Origin: Jongsikchunia kroppenstedtii DSM 45133
Lineage (GTDB): Bacteria; Actinomycetota; Actinomycetes; Mycobacteriales; Mycobacteriaceae
Direction of reading: 5' to 3'
Length of the DNA: 64,000 bases
NCBI RefSeq assembly: GCF_000380485.1
Contig: NZ_AQYG01000047.1
Location: 186,001-250,000 of the forward strand
A program made the position numbers and the translations under genes. The notes beneath the pieces were generated by a model, which saw only the letters and a program-made list of their open reading frames with translations, was not told the DNA's origin and ran no database searches. Below, one piece after another: positions 45,833 to 55,697 of the stretch. The stretch's first letter is position 1; each line of letters starts with the position of its first letter.

Positions 45833-46141
45833 CCGCTCCGCGCATCGCGGTCGAATTGCACGGCAACGGATTCGTCGCGGCCTTCGTCTGCGGTCACGCG
45901 TACCGCCGGCTGCGGGAAGCCGGTCATGGGGCTGGTCGTAGCCACCAGCGTGCTGGTGCACGGCTGGGGCGTCGGCAGGCCGCTCTCGCGACGCTCGCAG
46001 CGCGTCTGATCACGGCAATCCGGCTAACACCGACCCCTCGGGTGTACCCCCGGTCACAGCTCCCGCGCCATTGCGTCCGTCACCACTAAACACTGTGGCC
46101 GACAACAGGATTCATCCTGTCGACATTTAGTGTGAACCACC
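45833..46141 (+). promoter_or_regulatory. 309-bp gap with a nested inverted repeat before the DUF3068 gene
   Basis: No good coding sequence; a 27-codon ATG frame at 45927 has no SD and is not credible. At 46084-46132 there is a nested palindrome: outer arms CACTAAA (46084-46090)/TTTAGTG (46126-46132) and inner arms ACAGGAT (46105-46111)/ATCCTGT (46114-46120), ending 9 bp before the GTG start. It has no T-tract, so it is more likely an operator or leader structure than a terminator. Confidence 0.4.
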
Positions 46142-47221
46142 GTGACACGTACTCGGCGGGCAGTGGCGTTGACGGCCATTTTTCTCGGCACAACGGCACT
46201 CGTTCTCGCGATCGCGCTGCCGACTTTTCTCGTCCCCAGCCTCAAGAAGGTCCCGTCGGACGTCAAGATCGCGGTGACCATGGACGCCCACAACGCTCGG
46301 TTGGTGGACGTGCAGCCGCTGGTGCGCGGAGAAGCGGTGCACACCAGCAGCGGGGTCGATCTCCAGATCCATGCCGACATCCGCTCGATCCCGCCCACCG
46401 GCGACAACGACGTGACGCTGTCGGCCGCCACCCGGATGAGCAGGCTCTCCCCCAACACCCCGCCCGAGCTGGTCATCGCCTACGTCGACCAGATCACGAT
46501 CGACCGGCGCACAGCCGAGCCGCTCGCGGGCACGCCGGCGCGTACCGCCTACAACATCGGCGAGTCTCCACAGCCGAAGGCCCGCAAGGGGTTTCAGTAC
46601 ACGTTCCCGATCGGACTGTCGAAGCGGTCATACCCGTACCACGACGTGAACTCCCGAACCGAGGGCACCGCGCGGTACCTGGACGACAACCGGACCGTCG
46701 AGGGGATGCGGCTCTACCATTTGCGCGTCGATGTGCCGCGCACCAACCTGGAACCGATCGCCGGAAACGATGGCCGCCTGTCGCTCTCCGCCCGGGCGTG
46801 GGGCCTGCCCGGCACCGGCAACGTCACCTTCGACCGCTACTACAGCAGCACCATCGATCTGTGGGTCGAGCCGCGGTCGGGTGTTCTCGTCGTTCAGAAC
46901 CTCACCATGCATCGCGACCTGGTCGGGAGTGGCCGGACGTTCACCGAGATCGACGCCGACTTCCACATGACGCCCGACACGATCGCGCAGACCGCGGCAC
47001 TCGCGAAAAAGAACAAACGCATGCTCGACTGGGGCGAGACCTATGCGCCCACCGCCCTCGGCGTGCTCGGCGGGCTGTTGCTGATCACCGGCGTCGTCAC
47101 ACTCATTCGCGGCCGACGGCGCGACTCAACCACCCAGGGTCCCGACGGGCTACTTCCCGTCGGCGTCGGCGAGGGCCTTGTCGATGTCAAGGTCCCGGAC
47201 CTGGTTGATCAGGTCGTCTAG
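46142..47221 (+). CDS. DUF3068 (PorA-family) envelope protein
   Basis: 359 aa. N-terminal transmembrane helix (VALTAIFLGTTALVLAIALPTFLVP), a long extracytoplasmic beta-rich domain (residues about 40-300; contains RMSRLSPNTPPELVIAYVDQITIDR and GTARYLDDNRTVEGMRLYH), and a C-terminal helix (TALGVLGGLLLITGVVTLI). This is the DUF3068 layout found in mycolate-containing actinobacteria, where some proteins are called PorA-like. The function is unproven. GTG start. Its last 72 bp overlap the convergent trxA, so the C-terminal 23 residues share DNA with thioredoxin. Confidence 0.85.
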   Translation: MTRTRRAVALTAIFLGTTALVLAIALPTFLVPSLKKVPSDVKIAVTMDAHNARLVDVQPLVRGEAVHTSSGVDLQIHADIRSIPPTGDNDVTLSAATRMSRLSPNTPPELVIAYVDQITIDRRTAEPLAGTPARTAYNIGESPQPKARKGFQYTFPIGLSKRSYPYHDVNSRTEGTARYLDDNRTVEGMRLYHLRVDVPRTNLEPIAGNDGRLSLSARAWGLPGTGNVTFDRYYSSTIDLWVEPRSGVLVVQNLTMHRDLVGSGRTFTEIDADFHMTPDTIAQTAALAKKNKRMLDWGETYAPTALGVLGGLLLITGVVTLIRGRRRDSTTQGPDGLLPVGVGEGLVDVKVPDLVDQVV

Positions 47222-47506
47222 CGCCTCCGGCGGTAACGCACCCGGCTGCGAGAACACCAGGTGGCCCTTCTTGAAGGCCATCAGGGTCGGGATCGACCGG
47301 ATCTCGGCCGCGGCGGCCAGCGCCTGCTCGGCCTCGGTGTCGACCTTGCCGAAGACCACGTCCTCGTTCTTCAGCGAGGCGCGCTCGTAGACCGGCGCGA
47401 ACGCCCGACATGGGCCGCACCAGGACGCCCAGAAGTCAACGAGGACGATCTCGTTGTCCGCGACGGTGTCCTTGAACTGCTCGGTGGTGATGTCGACTGT
47501 GCTCAT
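47150..47506 (-). CDS. trxA: thioredoxin
   Basis: 118 aa; the ATG at 47506 (MSTVDITTEQFKDTV) with AGGA 4 nt upstream. Active site FWASWCGPCRAFAP, cis-Pro in SIPTLMAFKKG, standard thioredoxin size. It reduces disulfides in cytoplasmic proteins. In M. tuberculosis trxA (Rv1470) also lies between the ABC-F and suf genes. The C terminus (about 20 residues past IKGHLVF region) extends into the 3' end of the DUF3068 gene. The divergent csbD gene has a SigF-like promoter between them. Confidence 0.93.
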   Translation of the reverse strand: MSTVDITTEQFKDTVADNEIVLVDFWASWCGPCRAFAPVYERASLKNEDVVFGKVDTEAEQALAAAAEIRSIPTLMAFKKGHLVFSQPGALPPEALDDLINQVRDLDIDKALADADGK

Positions 47507-47609
47507 GGTGTCCTCAACACCCCTATTGCCTGCATTGATTCCCGACAACCGGCGATTCCGACCACAGCGATTCTTGACGCTGGCCTCTTCCGCGCCGTCG
47601 ACTACAAAT

Positions 47610-47634
47610 GTTTGGCTTCCGCCGCTAGCGGGAA
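47610..47634 (+). promoter_or_regulatory. SigF-type promoter of csbD
   Basis: GTTT (47610-47613), 16-bp spacer, GGGAA (47630-47634), close to the SigF/SigB consensus GTTT-N15-17-GGGTA. The csbD start is 63 bp downstream. CsbD proteins are classical general-stress targets, and the sigF-like gene is encoded 55 bp past csbD. Confidence 0.6.
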
Positions 47635-47696
47635 CTCCCCTTGTGATGGGCATCGAGTCCATCGGACAGGCACCTGATGGAGGGAGGCAACCAGTC

Positions 47697-47939
47697 ATGG
47701 TCGATAACAATGCAGCCGGCGACGCGATCAAGGGCGCCGTGGAGCACGCAAAAGGCAAGGTCAAAGAAGCCGTCGGCGACGTGACCGGCCAGGATCATCT
47801 CGCCGAGGAGGGCCGCGCGCAGCAGGACAAGGGCGAGGCCACCAGGGAGGCCGGCAAGGACCAGCTCCAGGCGGACGCCGACCGAGCGGCCGCGGAGACC
47901 GCCAGGAAGCGCCAGGAAGCGCACCAGTCGCAGCAGTAA
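47697..47939 (+). CDS. CsbD-like general stress protein
   Basis: 80 aa: AAGDAIKGAVEHAKGKVKEAVGDVTGQDHLAEEGRAQQDKGE is the CsbD motif (GxxxxxxGxxKE..G...D), followed by a Gln/Ala-rich helical tail. Hydrophilic, probably disordered, one of the SigB/SigF stress proteins. SD GGAGG, start ATG 47697. The promoter just upstream matches the SigF consensus, so it is likely a target of the sigma factor next door. Confidence 0.9.
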   Translation: MVDNNAAGDAIKGAVEHAKGKVKEAVGDVTGQDHLAEEGRAQQDKGEATREAGKDQLQADADRAAAETARKRQEAHQSQQ

Positions 47940-47948
47940 ATGTAGATC

Positions 47949-47979
47949 GTGGGGCTCGTCCGATCAGGGCGAGCCCCAC
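47949..47979. terminator. bidirectional terminator between csbD and sigF
   Basis: Perfect 10-bp stem GTGGGGCTCG (47949-47958)/CGAGCCCCAC (47970-47979), 11-nt loop. It stands between the two convergent stops, without a clear U-tract. Confidence 0.7.
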
Positions 47980-47991
47980 GCGCGTCGCGGT

Positions 47992-48735
47992 CTACTGCCG
48001 GTCAGGCATCCGTTCGCGCAATTGGCTGATCGTCGCGCCGAGTATCCGCGACACATGCATCTGCGATATCCCCATTTGATCGGCGATTCGGCTCTGGGTC
48101 ATGTTATCGACGAAGCGCAATTTGATGATCTCGCGTTCCCGCGCAGGCAGATCCGCCAGCAAGGCCTTCAGCATGACCCGGTCATCGGCGCTCGCCAACG
48201 CAGAATCGCTGTCTCCGAGAGAGTCAAGCAGAGTCCCTTCTTCGGCGGACTCGGCCCCTCGCCGCGGGGCATCGATCGAGAGCGCCCGGTGCGCCGTTTC
48301 CGCCGACAACGCCTCCATGACCTCGTCCACCGACACCCCCAGCCGCCCCGCGAGCTCGCGCGGGGTCGGTGCACGGCGGAGCTCCTGGTTGAGCAACGCC
48401 GCGGTGGACGAGACCGCGAGACTCAGTTCCTGCAAGCGGCGCGGCACTCGCAGTGCCCATGCCGTGTCACGAAAGTGCCGACGCATCTCGCCCATGATCG
48501 TCGGAACGGCGAACGCGACGAATCCTCTCCCGCGTTCGGGATCGAATCGGTTCGCCGCATTCACCAGCCCCACGCGTGCCACCTGCATCAGGTCGTCGTG
48601 CGACTCTCCGCGTCCAGCGAATCTCCATGCCAGATTCTCGGCCAGGCTCAGATGCTCCAAGATCAGCTGCTGGCGCAGCTGATCGTGGTCACGGCCGTCG
48701 TCCGGGGCGTTGGCGTCCCGACCCATTCCCTTCAC
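47992..48735 (-). CDS. sigF: RNA polymerase sigma factor SigF/SigB family
   Basis: About 247 aa group 3 (SigB/SigF) sigma factor. Region 2: LSLAENLAWRFAGRGESHDDLMQVARVGLVNAANRFDPERGRGFVAFAVPTIMGEMRRHFRD; region 3: VPRRLQELSLAVSSTAALLNQELRRAPTPRELAGRLG; region 4: LPAREREIIKLRFVDNMTQSRIADQMGISQMHVSRIL. I place the start at GTG 48735, which overlaps the rsbW stop by 4 bp (GTGA); ATG 48726 is the alternative. It directs stress and stationary-phase genes when released by RsbW. It is expressed from a perfect SigF-type promoter upstream of rsbW, so it appears autoregulated. Confidence 0.93.
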   Translation of the reverse strand: MKGMGRDANAPDDGRDHDQLRQQLILEHLSLAENLAWRFAGRGESHDDLMQVARVGLVNAANRFDPERGRGFVAFAVPTIMGEMRRHFRDTAWALRVPRRLQELSLAVSSTAALLNQELRRAPTPRELAGRLGVSVDEVMEALSAETAHRALSIDAPRRGAESAEEGTLLDSLGDSDSALASADDRVMLKALLADLPAREREIIKLRFVDNMTQSRIADQMGISQMHVSRILGATISQLRERMPDRQ

Positions 48736-49175
48736 CCGGCCCTGTGAGTCTCGTTCTCGATGCAGAATTCGATCCACACTCGCCGACAGCCCGGAGCGTC
48801 TGCGAGGTCCCTGTGCCCGGTCGTCAGTCGCGTGACGATCGACCGCAGTACATACCAGCTCAGTCCCTGCTCGAACGGCACATCTTCAGCACGCGCCGTC
48901 GTGCTGCAGTGCAGCCACAGTCGCCCGGCTTCACCGGTGAAGCGGCAGTCGAGCGTCGTTCTCTCGGCGGCAATCGTCGTGAGCTCAGTGCAGGCCTCGT
49001 CCGCCGCGAGCCGAGCGTCGGCGATCGCGTCGATATCGAGGTCGGCCGAAGCCGCGACCGTCGCCACCGCTGCGCGAATCACCGCCAGCTGTTCGACCTG
49101 CGCCGGAACCCGCAGCTGCACAACGGAATCGCCTTCCCAGTCAACCTCAGAACGAGCAGTCGCCATAGCGGACAC
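48732..49175 (-). CDS. rsbW: anti-sigma factor RsbW/UsfX-like (HATPase kinase fold)
   Basis: About 147 aa. GHKL ATPase fold: DARLAADEACTELTTIAAERT is the N-box region; it lacks the usual Asn (TEL instead of NA), as does the mycobacterial UsfX form, so kinase activity is doubtful. GLSWYVLRSIVTRL follows. I chose GTG 49175 because GGGAG lies 8 nt upstream; ATG 49166 is possible. It binds and silences the sigma factor encoded next (overlap 4 bp). Release is expected from STAS antagonists such as the divergent gene. Confidence 0.87.
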   Translation of the reverse strand: MSAMATARSEVDWEGDSVVQLRVPAQVEQLAVIRAAVATVAASADLDIDAIADARLAADEACTELTTIAAERTTLDCRFTGEAGRLWLHCSTTARAEDVPFEQGLSWYVLRSIVTRLTTGHRDLADAPGCRRVWIEFCIENETHRAG

Positions 49176-49227
49176 TATTCCAACTCCCATTGATGATCGG
49201 TACCCCATTCGGGCATTGCCGTGCCCC

Positions 49228-49252
49228 TACCCGGTTTTGCGCAACTTCAAAC
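49228..49252 (-). promoter_or_regulatory. SigF-type promoter of the rsbW-sigF operon
   Basis: On the minus strand GTTT (49252-49249), 16-bp spacer, GGGTA (49232-49228), an exact match to the GTTT-N15-17-GGGTA consensus. Transcription would begin near 49220, about 45 nt before rsbW. It indicates positive autoregulation. Confidence 0.75.
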
Positions 49253-49392
49253 CCGCCAGGACCAGGCAGCGTTGACGTCGCGGCCGGACCGTGCATAGTG
49301 TCGAGGTGGTTGAACACGACAGCCATGTGCACACGCCCCGCACGGGGACCGTGGTGTAACGCTCAGTCATCTATGAGAGCGAGGTTGATCGG

Positions 49393-49818
49393 ATGCACTC
49401 CACTACTACGACTACCAGTCAGCTCGGGATAGAGATTCCTGTTGGTCCGGCACATGTTCGGGTATGTCCGCCGGCCAGGCATGACGCCCGTCGCCCGACC
49501 GTCATCGCCATCGACGGAGAGATCGACGCCTCCAATATTCACGACATCAGCGCGCTGACCCAGGAGATCCTGTCGGCGCAGTCCGACGTGGTCATCGATC
49601 TCAGCGATGTGACATTCATGGCCGCACGAGGCCTATCGACATTGACCGAACTGCCGGAAAGGGCCCGTTCGCACGGAATCGGCTGCGCGGTCGTCACCAG
49701 CCCGGCCATCGACCACCTGCTCGACGTGGTGGACCGACAACGACCGGTATGGGTCTACGACACCGCCGATTCCGCGCTGGACGCCGTTGAAGTCGAAGGA
49801 CTCTGGCGCAACCACTGA
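49393..49818 (+). CDS. STAS-domain anti-sigma antagonist (RsbV-like), phospho-Ser missing
   Basis: 141 aa. STAS fold: TVIAIDGEIDASNIHDISALTQEIL and VVIDLSDVTFMAARGLSTLTELPERARSHG. In RsbV/SpoIIAA the loop reads (F/M)xDSSGL with the last Ser phosphorylated by the anti-sigma kinase; here it is FMAARGLS, so no Ser is present at that place. The protein may be a constitutively active antagonist or controlled otherwise. It is divergent from rsbW-sigF across 217 bp. It has a 28-residue variable N-terminal stretch. Confidence 0.85.
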   Translation: MHSTTTTTSQLGIEIPVGPAHVRVCPPARHDARRPTVIAIDGEIDASNIHDISALTQEILSAQSDVVIDLSDVTFMAARGLSTLTELPERARSHGIGCAVVTSPAIDHLLDVVDRQRPVWVYDTADSALDAVEVEGLWRNH

Positions 49819-49840
49819 GTCGGTGGCGCCGCGGCCGCGG

Positions 49841-50053
49841 TCAGTCCTGACGCCGCGGATCCCGATCATTGTTGAAGTCGTCGATCTTCTGCTGCTCACG
49901 GGCGCGCTCGTAATGAACCTGTTCGGTGGCCGGCGATGACTTCTTGGCCTCGTCATCGTCGGTCACGTCATTGGTCGTCGGATCAGTCCGGTCGGACGTA
50001 TCCGCATCCAATTGATCATCGTGGTCAGGGGTGTCGTGGTTGCTCGTCATCAT
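49841..50053 (-). CDS. small acidic hydrophilic protein
   Basis: 70 aa, very Asp/Thr/Asn-rich (HDTPDHDDQLDADTSDRTDPTT...) with a C-terminal part ERAREQQKIDDFNNDRDPRRQD. Predicted disordered with no hydrophobic core. GGAGGG directly precedes an ATG pair at the start, so it probably is expressed. The family is not recognised; low-complexity composition makes a stress or hydration-type role conceivable but unproven. Confidence 0.55.
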   Translation of the reverse strand: MMTSNHDTPDHDDQLDADTSDRTDPTTNDVTDDDEAKKSSPATEQVHYERAREQQKIDDFNNDRDPRRQD

Positions 50054-50108
50054 CCCTCCAAACGCACTTGTTGCGGCATCGCCGCCTGATCCGCCGCCGC
50101 TGTGGCAG

Positions 50109-50486
50109 CTAGACGGTGAAGCCGAGCGCCCGCAACTGCTCGCGGCCGTCGTCGGTGATCTTGTCCGGGCCCCACGGCGGCATCCAGACCCAGTTGATCT
50201 CCATGTCGGTGCACAGGCCGCTGCTGACCAGAGCGTTCTTGGACTGATCCTCGATCACGTCGGTCAGCGGGCAGGCCGCCGACGTCAGCGTCATATCGAT
50301 CTTCGCGACGGCGTCATCGGTCACCTCGATGCCGTACACCAGGCCGAGGTCGACAACGTTGATACCGAGCTCCGGATCGACCACATCGCGCATCGCCTCC
50401 TCGACATCGTCGAGGGTGGGCAACGACGTCTGCGGCGCCGAAATCTGTGCTCCCGATGCCTGGGATTGAGATAGCTGTTCTGTCAT
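50109..50486 (-). CDS. sufT: SufT (DUF59/MIP18-family Fe-S assembly protein)
   Basis: 125 aa. The DUF59 motif LDDVEEAMRDVVDPELGINVVDLGLVYGIEV and DMTLTSAACPLTDVIEDQ with its conserved Cys in AACPL mark SufT/PaaD-like proteins, which help Fe-S maturation. The start overlaps the sufU stop by 4 bp. Matches Rv1466, the last gene of the suf operon in M. tuberculosis. Confidence 0.93.
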   Translation of the reverse strand: MTEQLSQSQASGAQISAPQTSLPTLDDVEEAMRDVVDPELGINVVDLGLVYGIEVTDDAVAKIDMTLTSAACPLTDVIEDQSKNALVSSGLCTDMEINWVWMPPWGPDKITDDGREQLRALGFTV

Positions 50487-50934
50487 GCCGGCTCCTTCTC
50501 CACTGCCTGTGCGACCGCGTCCTTGAACGCCATCCATCCCAGTAACGCACATTTCACGCGTGCCGGGTACTTGCTCACGCCGGCGAAGGCGATGCCGTCG
50601 CCGATCACGTCTTCATCGCCCTCGATCTGTCCGCGTGAGGTCATCATCTCGTTGAACGCATCGAGGGTGGCCAATGCTTCCTCGACCGGCCGACCGACCA
50701 GCAGTTCATGCATCACGGACGTCGACGCCTGCGAGATCGAGCAGCCCTGCCCGTCGTAGGAGATGTCTTCGATCGTCCGCTGATCCGGTGTCACCGCGAC
50801 GCGGAGGGTCACCTCGTCGCCACAGGTCGGGTTGACGTGATGCACCTCGGCACCGAACGGTTCACGCAGTCCGCGGCCGTGCGGGTGTTTGTAGTGGTCC
50901 AGGATCACCTCCTGGTACATCTGCTCCATCCGCA

Positions 50935-50935
<1 letters not shown>
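50483..50935 (-). CDS. sufU: SufU (Zn-dependent sulfurtransferase, NifU-like)
   Basis: 150 aa. Zn/sulfur ligand Cys in NPTCGDEVTL, DGQGCSISQAS and ARVKCALLGW, the three Cys plus Asp of SufU. It takes the persulfide from SufS and passes it to SufBCD. It overlaps sufS stop by 1 bp (TAATG) and sufT by 4 bp. Matches Rv1465. Confidence 0.95.
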
Positions 50936-52263
<1,328 letters not shown>

Positions 52264-53031
52264 TCAGGCAGACGCTTTCGTGAAGCGGTCGTAACCGCCG
52301 GCCTCGAGCTCGTCGGCCAGCTCGGCACCGCCGGACTCGGCGATCCGGCCGTTGATGAACACATGCACGTAGTCGGGCTGGATGTACTTGAGGATGCGGG
52401 TGTAGTGCGTGATCAGCAGGATGCCGCCGTCCTCCTCCGCCTTGTAGCGGTTGACGCCCTCGGAGACCACGCGCAGGGCATCGACGTCCAGGCCCGAGTC
52501 GGTCTCGTCGAGGACCGCGATCTTCGGCTTGAGCAGGTCGAGCTGCAGGATCTCGTGACGCTTCTTCTCGCCACCGGAGAAGCCTTCGTTGACGCTGCGC
52601 TCACCGAACGCCGGGTCGATGCCCAGGTCGCCCATGGCTTCCTTGACTTCCTTCACCCAGGTGCGCAGCTTCGGCGCCTCGCCCCGGACCGCGGTGGCGG
52701 CGGTGCGCAGGAAGTTCGACATCGACACGCCCGGCACCTCGACCGGGTACTGCATCGCCAGGAAGAGTCCCGCTCGCGCCCGCTCGTCGACCGACATCTC
52801 GAGGACGTCCTCGCCGTCGAGGGTGATCGAGCCCTGCGTGACTTCGTATTTCGGGTGCCCGGCGATGGCGTACGACAGGGTCGACTTGCCGGATCCGTTG
52901 GGGCCCATGATGGCGTGCGTCTCGCCTGAGCGCACCGTCAGGTCGACACCCTTGAGGATGTTGATCGGCTCGGCGTCGGCGTCGGTCTGTGCGACGTTGA
53001 CGTGCAGGTCGCGGATTTCCAAGGTGGTCAT
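52264..53031 (-). CDS. sufC: Fe-S assembly ATPase SufC
   Basis: 255 aa ABC-type ATPase. Walker A GPNGSGKSTLSY, Q-loop AMQYPVEVPGVS, signature FSGGEKKRHEIL and Walker B AVLDETDSGLDVDAL, all SufC-typical. The start is ATG 53031 (MTTLEIRD), with AAGGA about 10 nt upstream; a start at 53049 is less likely. It powers the SufBCD scaffold. Matches Rv1463. Confidence 0.96.
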   Translation of the reverse strand: MTTLEIRDLHVNVAQTDADAEPINILKGVDLTVRSGETHAIMGPNGSGKSTLSYAIAGHPKYEVTQGSITLDGEDVLEMSVDERARAGLFLAMQYPVEVPGVSMSNFLRTAATAVRGEAPKLRTWVKEVKEAMGDLGIDPAFGERSVNEGFSGGEKKRHEILQLDLLKPKIAVLDETDSGLDVDALRVVSEGVNRYKAEEDGGILLITHYTRILKYIQPDYVHVFINGRIAESGGAELADELEAGGYDRFTKASA

Positions 53032-53064
53032 CAGTTTTCGTTCCTTCAAGTACAGGCAGGACGC

Positions 53065-54258
53065 TTACGCGCCGGCTGCTTCGAGTTCGGCTTCGATGGC
53101 GGCGGACAGGCGATCGCGCAGCTCCGGGACCGCGATCCTGGCGATGATCTCGCCGAAGAAGCCGCGGACCACCAGTCGGCGGGCCTGGTCCTCGGGGATG
53201 CCGCGGGCCTGCAGGTAGAACAGCTGCTCGTCGTCGAAACGACCGGTGGCGCTGGCGTGTCCGGCACCGACGATCTCGCCGGTCTCGATCTCCAGGTTCG
53301 GCACCGAGTCGGCGCGCGCGCCGTCGGTGAGCACCAGGTTGCGGTTCAGTTCGAAGGTATCGGTGCCCTCGGCCGCCGGACGGATCAGCACATCGCCGAT
53401 CCACACGGTGTGCGCCTCGCGCGCCCGATCGCTCTTGTCCCCCTGCAGCGCACCCTTGTACACCACATTCGACCGGCAGTTCGGCTGCGAATGGTCGACC
53501 AGCAGGCGCTGCTCGAGGTGCTGACCGGCGTCAGCGAAGTACAGGCCGAGCAACTCGGCGTCGCCGCCCGGGCCGTCGTAGTGAACGATCGGGCTGAGCC
53601 GAACCAGGTTGCCGCCCAGACTGATCGCGAAATGCCGCAGCACGGCATCGCGACCCAGCCGGGCGTGATGCGCCGCGACGTGCACGGTGTCGTCGGCCCA
53701 GTCGTGGACATTGACGATCGTCAGGTGGGCACCGTCGCCGATCACGAACTCGATGTTCTCGGCGTAGGTGCCGCTGCCCCGCTGGTCGATGACGACGACC
53801 GCGCGGGCATGGCTGCCGAGCCGGACCTGGGTGTGGCCGAAGGCGACCTCGCCCTCACCGGGGCCGGTGATCGTGACCATCAGCGGATCCGCCAGTTCGA
53901 CGTCCTTGTCGACCTCGATCAGCGTGGCCTTCTCGAACGATGAATACGCCTGCGCGGCAACTCGATCGAACGGGACGCCGCCCTGGCCGAGACGCTCGTC
54001 GGAGCGGTCGACCGTCGACACGGTGGCGCCCTCGGCGACACCGTCGACGGTGACAGTCGCGGTCGCCGTGGCGACGGCCGAGCCGTCGTGCAGGCCGCGC
54101 ATCCGGCGCAGCGGAGTGAACCGCCAGGCCTCGTCCTTGTGCTGCGGCACCTCGAAAGCGTTGACATCGAACGACGTGAACAGTGCGCCCTTGTTGGCGC
54201 CCAGCATGCTGCCCTCGGCCTGCACGCTCTCGGCGGCCGTGTTGAGGTTGCTCGTCAT
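53065..54258 (-). CDS. sufD: Fe-S assembly protein SufD
   Basis: 397 aa. Beta-helical SufBD fold. N-terminal KDEAWRFTPLRR, and the C-terminal SufBD signature GHASATGRFDDEQLFYLQARGIPEDQARRLVVRGFFGEI. It forms the SufBC2D complex. Start overlaps sufB stop by 1 bp (TGATG). Matches Rv1462. Confidence 0.96.
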   Translation of the reverse strand: MTSNLNTAAESVQAEGSMLGANKGALFTSFDVNAFEVPQHKDEAWRFTPLRRMRGLHDGSAVATATATVTVDGVAEGATVSTVDRSDERLGQGGVPFDRVAAQAYSSFEKATLIEVDKDVELADPLMVTITGPGEGEVAFGHTQVRLGSHARAVVVIDQRGSGTYAENIEFVIGDGAHLTIVNVHDWADDTVHVAAHHARLGRDAVLRHFAISLGGNLVRLSPIVHYDGPGGDAELLGLYFADAGQHLEQRLLVDHSQPNCRSNVVYKGALQGDKSDRAREAHTVWIGDVLIRPAAEGTDTFELNRNLVLTDGARADSVPNLEIETGEIVGAGHASATGRFDDEQLFYLQARGIPEDQARRLVVRGFFGEIIARIAVPELRDRLSAAIEAELEAAGA

Positions 54259-55697
54259 CAGCCGACGGCCCCTTCCATCTGCAGCTCGATCAGCCGGTTC
54301 AGTTCCAGGGCGTACTCCATCGGGAGCTCCTTGGCGATCGGCTCGACGAAGCCGCGGACGACCATCGCCATCGCCTCGTCCTCCGTGAGGCCGCGGCTCA
54401 TCAGGTAGAACAGCTGATCGTCGGAGACCTTCGACACGGTCGCCTCATGACCCATCGTCACGTCGTCCTCGCGGATGTCGACGTACGGGTAGGTGTCGCT
54501 GCGGCTGATCTGGTCGACCAGCAGCGCGTCGCATTTCACCGTCGAACGGCTGCCGTGCGCGCCCGGATTCACCTGCACCAGACCGCGATACGATGCGCGA
54601 CCGCCGCCGCGGGCGACCGACTTCGACACGATGTTGCTCGAGGTGTACGGCGCCAGGTGCACCATCTTGGAACCGGTGTCCTGATGCTGGCCCTCGCCCG
54701 CGAACGCGACCGACAGCACCTCGCCCTTGGCGTGCTCGCCGGTCATCCAGACCGCCGGGTACTTCATGGTGACCTTGGAGCCGATGTTGCCGTCGATCCA
54801 CTCCATGGTTGCGCCGGCCTCGGCCTTGGCCCGCTTGGTGACCAGGTTATAGACGTTGTTCGACCAGTTCTGGATGGTCGTGTAGCGGCAGCGGCCGCCC
54901 TTCTTGACGATGATCTCGACGACCGCCGAGTGCAGCGAGTCCGACTTGTAGATCGGCGCGGTGCAACCCTCGACGTAGTGCACGTAGGCGCCCTCGTCGA
55001 CGATGATCAGCGTCCGCTCGAACTGGCCCATGTTCTCGGTGTTGATCCGGAAGTAGGCCTGCAGCGGGATGTCGACATGCACGCCCGGCGGCACGTAGAT
55101 GAACGAGCCGCCCGACCACACCGCGGTGTTGAGCGCCGAGAACTTGTTGTCGCCGGCCGGGATCACCGAGCCGAAGTACTGCTGGAAGATCTCCGGGTGC
55201 TCACGCAGACCGGAGTCGGTGTCGAGGAAGATCACGCCCTGCTCCTCCAGGTCCTCGCGGATCTGGTGGTAGACGACCTCGGACTCGTACTGCGCCGCGA
55301 CACCCGCGACCAGCCGCTGCTTCTCCGCCTCCGGGATGCCCAGCTTGTCGTAGGTGTTCTTGATGTCCTCGGGCAGGTCTTCCCAGCTCTCGGCCTGCTT
55401 CTCGGTCGAGCGCACGAAGTACTTGATGTTGTCGAAGTCGATCCCGTCCAGGTTCGAGCCCCAGTTCGGCATCGGCTTCTTGTCGAAGATCGACAGCGCC
55501 TTCAGCCGAGCCTCGAGCATCCACTCGGGCTCGTTCTTCTTGGCCGAGATGTCCTCGACGACGGCTGCGCTCAGACCACGCTGGGCGCTCGCACCGGCCT
55601 CGTCGGAATCGGCCCAGCCGTAGCCGTAGTGGCCGAGTGAATCGATCGTCTCGGTCTGGCTCAGCGGCTGCGTCCGGACTGGTTCGGTTGCCGTCAT
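54258..55697 (-). CDS. sufB: Fe-S assembly protein SufB
   Basis: 479 aa scaffold protein. [56 protein letters not shown] (the conserved Cys in EGCTAP), and [30 protein letters not shown] at the end. M. tuberculosis SufB contains an intein; here the sequence is uninterrupted and of normal length, so no intein is present. Starts at a 4-bp overlap with sufR. Confidence 0.97.
   Translation of the reverse strand: MTATEPVRTQPLSQTETIDSLGHYGYGWADSDEAGASAQRGLSAAVVEDISAKKNEPEWMLEARLKALSIFDKKPMPNWGSNLDGIDFDNIKYFVRSTEKQAESWEDLPEDIKNTYDKLGIPEAEKQRLVAGVAAQYESEVVYHQIREDLEEQGVIFLDTDSGLREHPEIFQQYFGSVIPAGDNKFSALNTAVWSGGSFIYVPPGVHVDIPLQAYFRINTENMGQFERTLIIVDEGAYVHYVEGCTAPIYKSDSLHSAVVEIIVKKGGRCRYTTIQNWSNNVYNLVTKRAKAEAGATMEWIDGNIGSKVTMKYPAVWMTGEHAKGEVLSVAFAGEGQHQDTGSKMVHLAPYTSSNIVSKSVARGGGRASYRGLVQVNPGAHGSRSTVKCDALLVDQISRSDTYPYVDIREDDVTMGHEATVSKVSDDQLFYLMSRGLTEDEAMAMVVRGFVEPIAKELPMEYALELNRLIELQMEGAVG

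Noticed and set aside
54258-55697. Intein in SufB as in M. tuberculosis
   Set aside because: The 479-aa gene is uninterrupted and all SufB motifs are contiguous.
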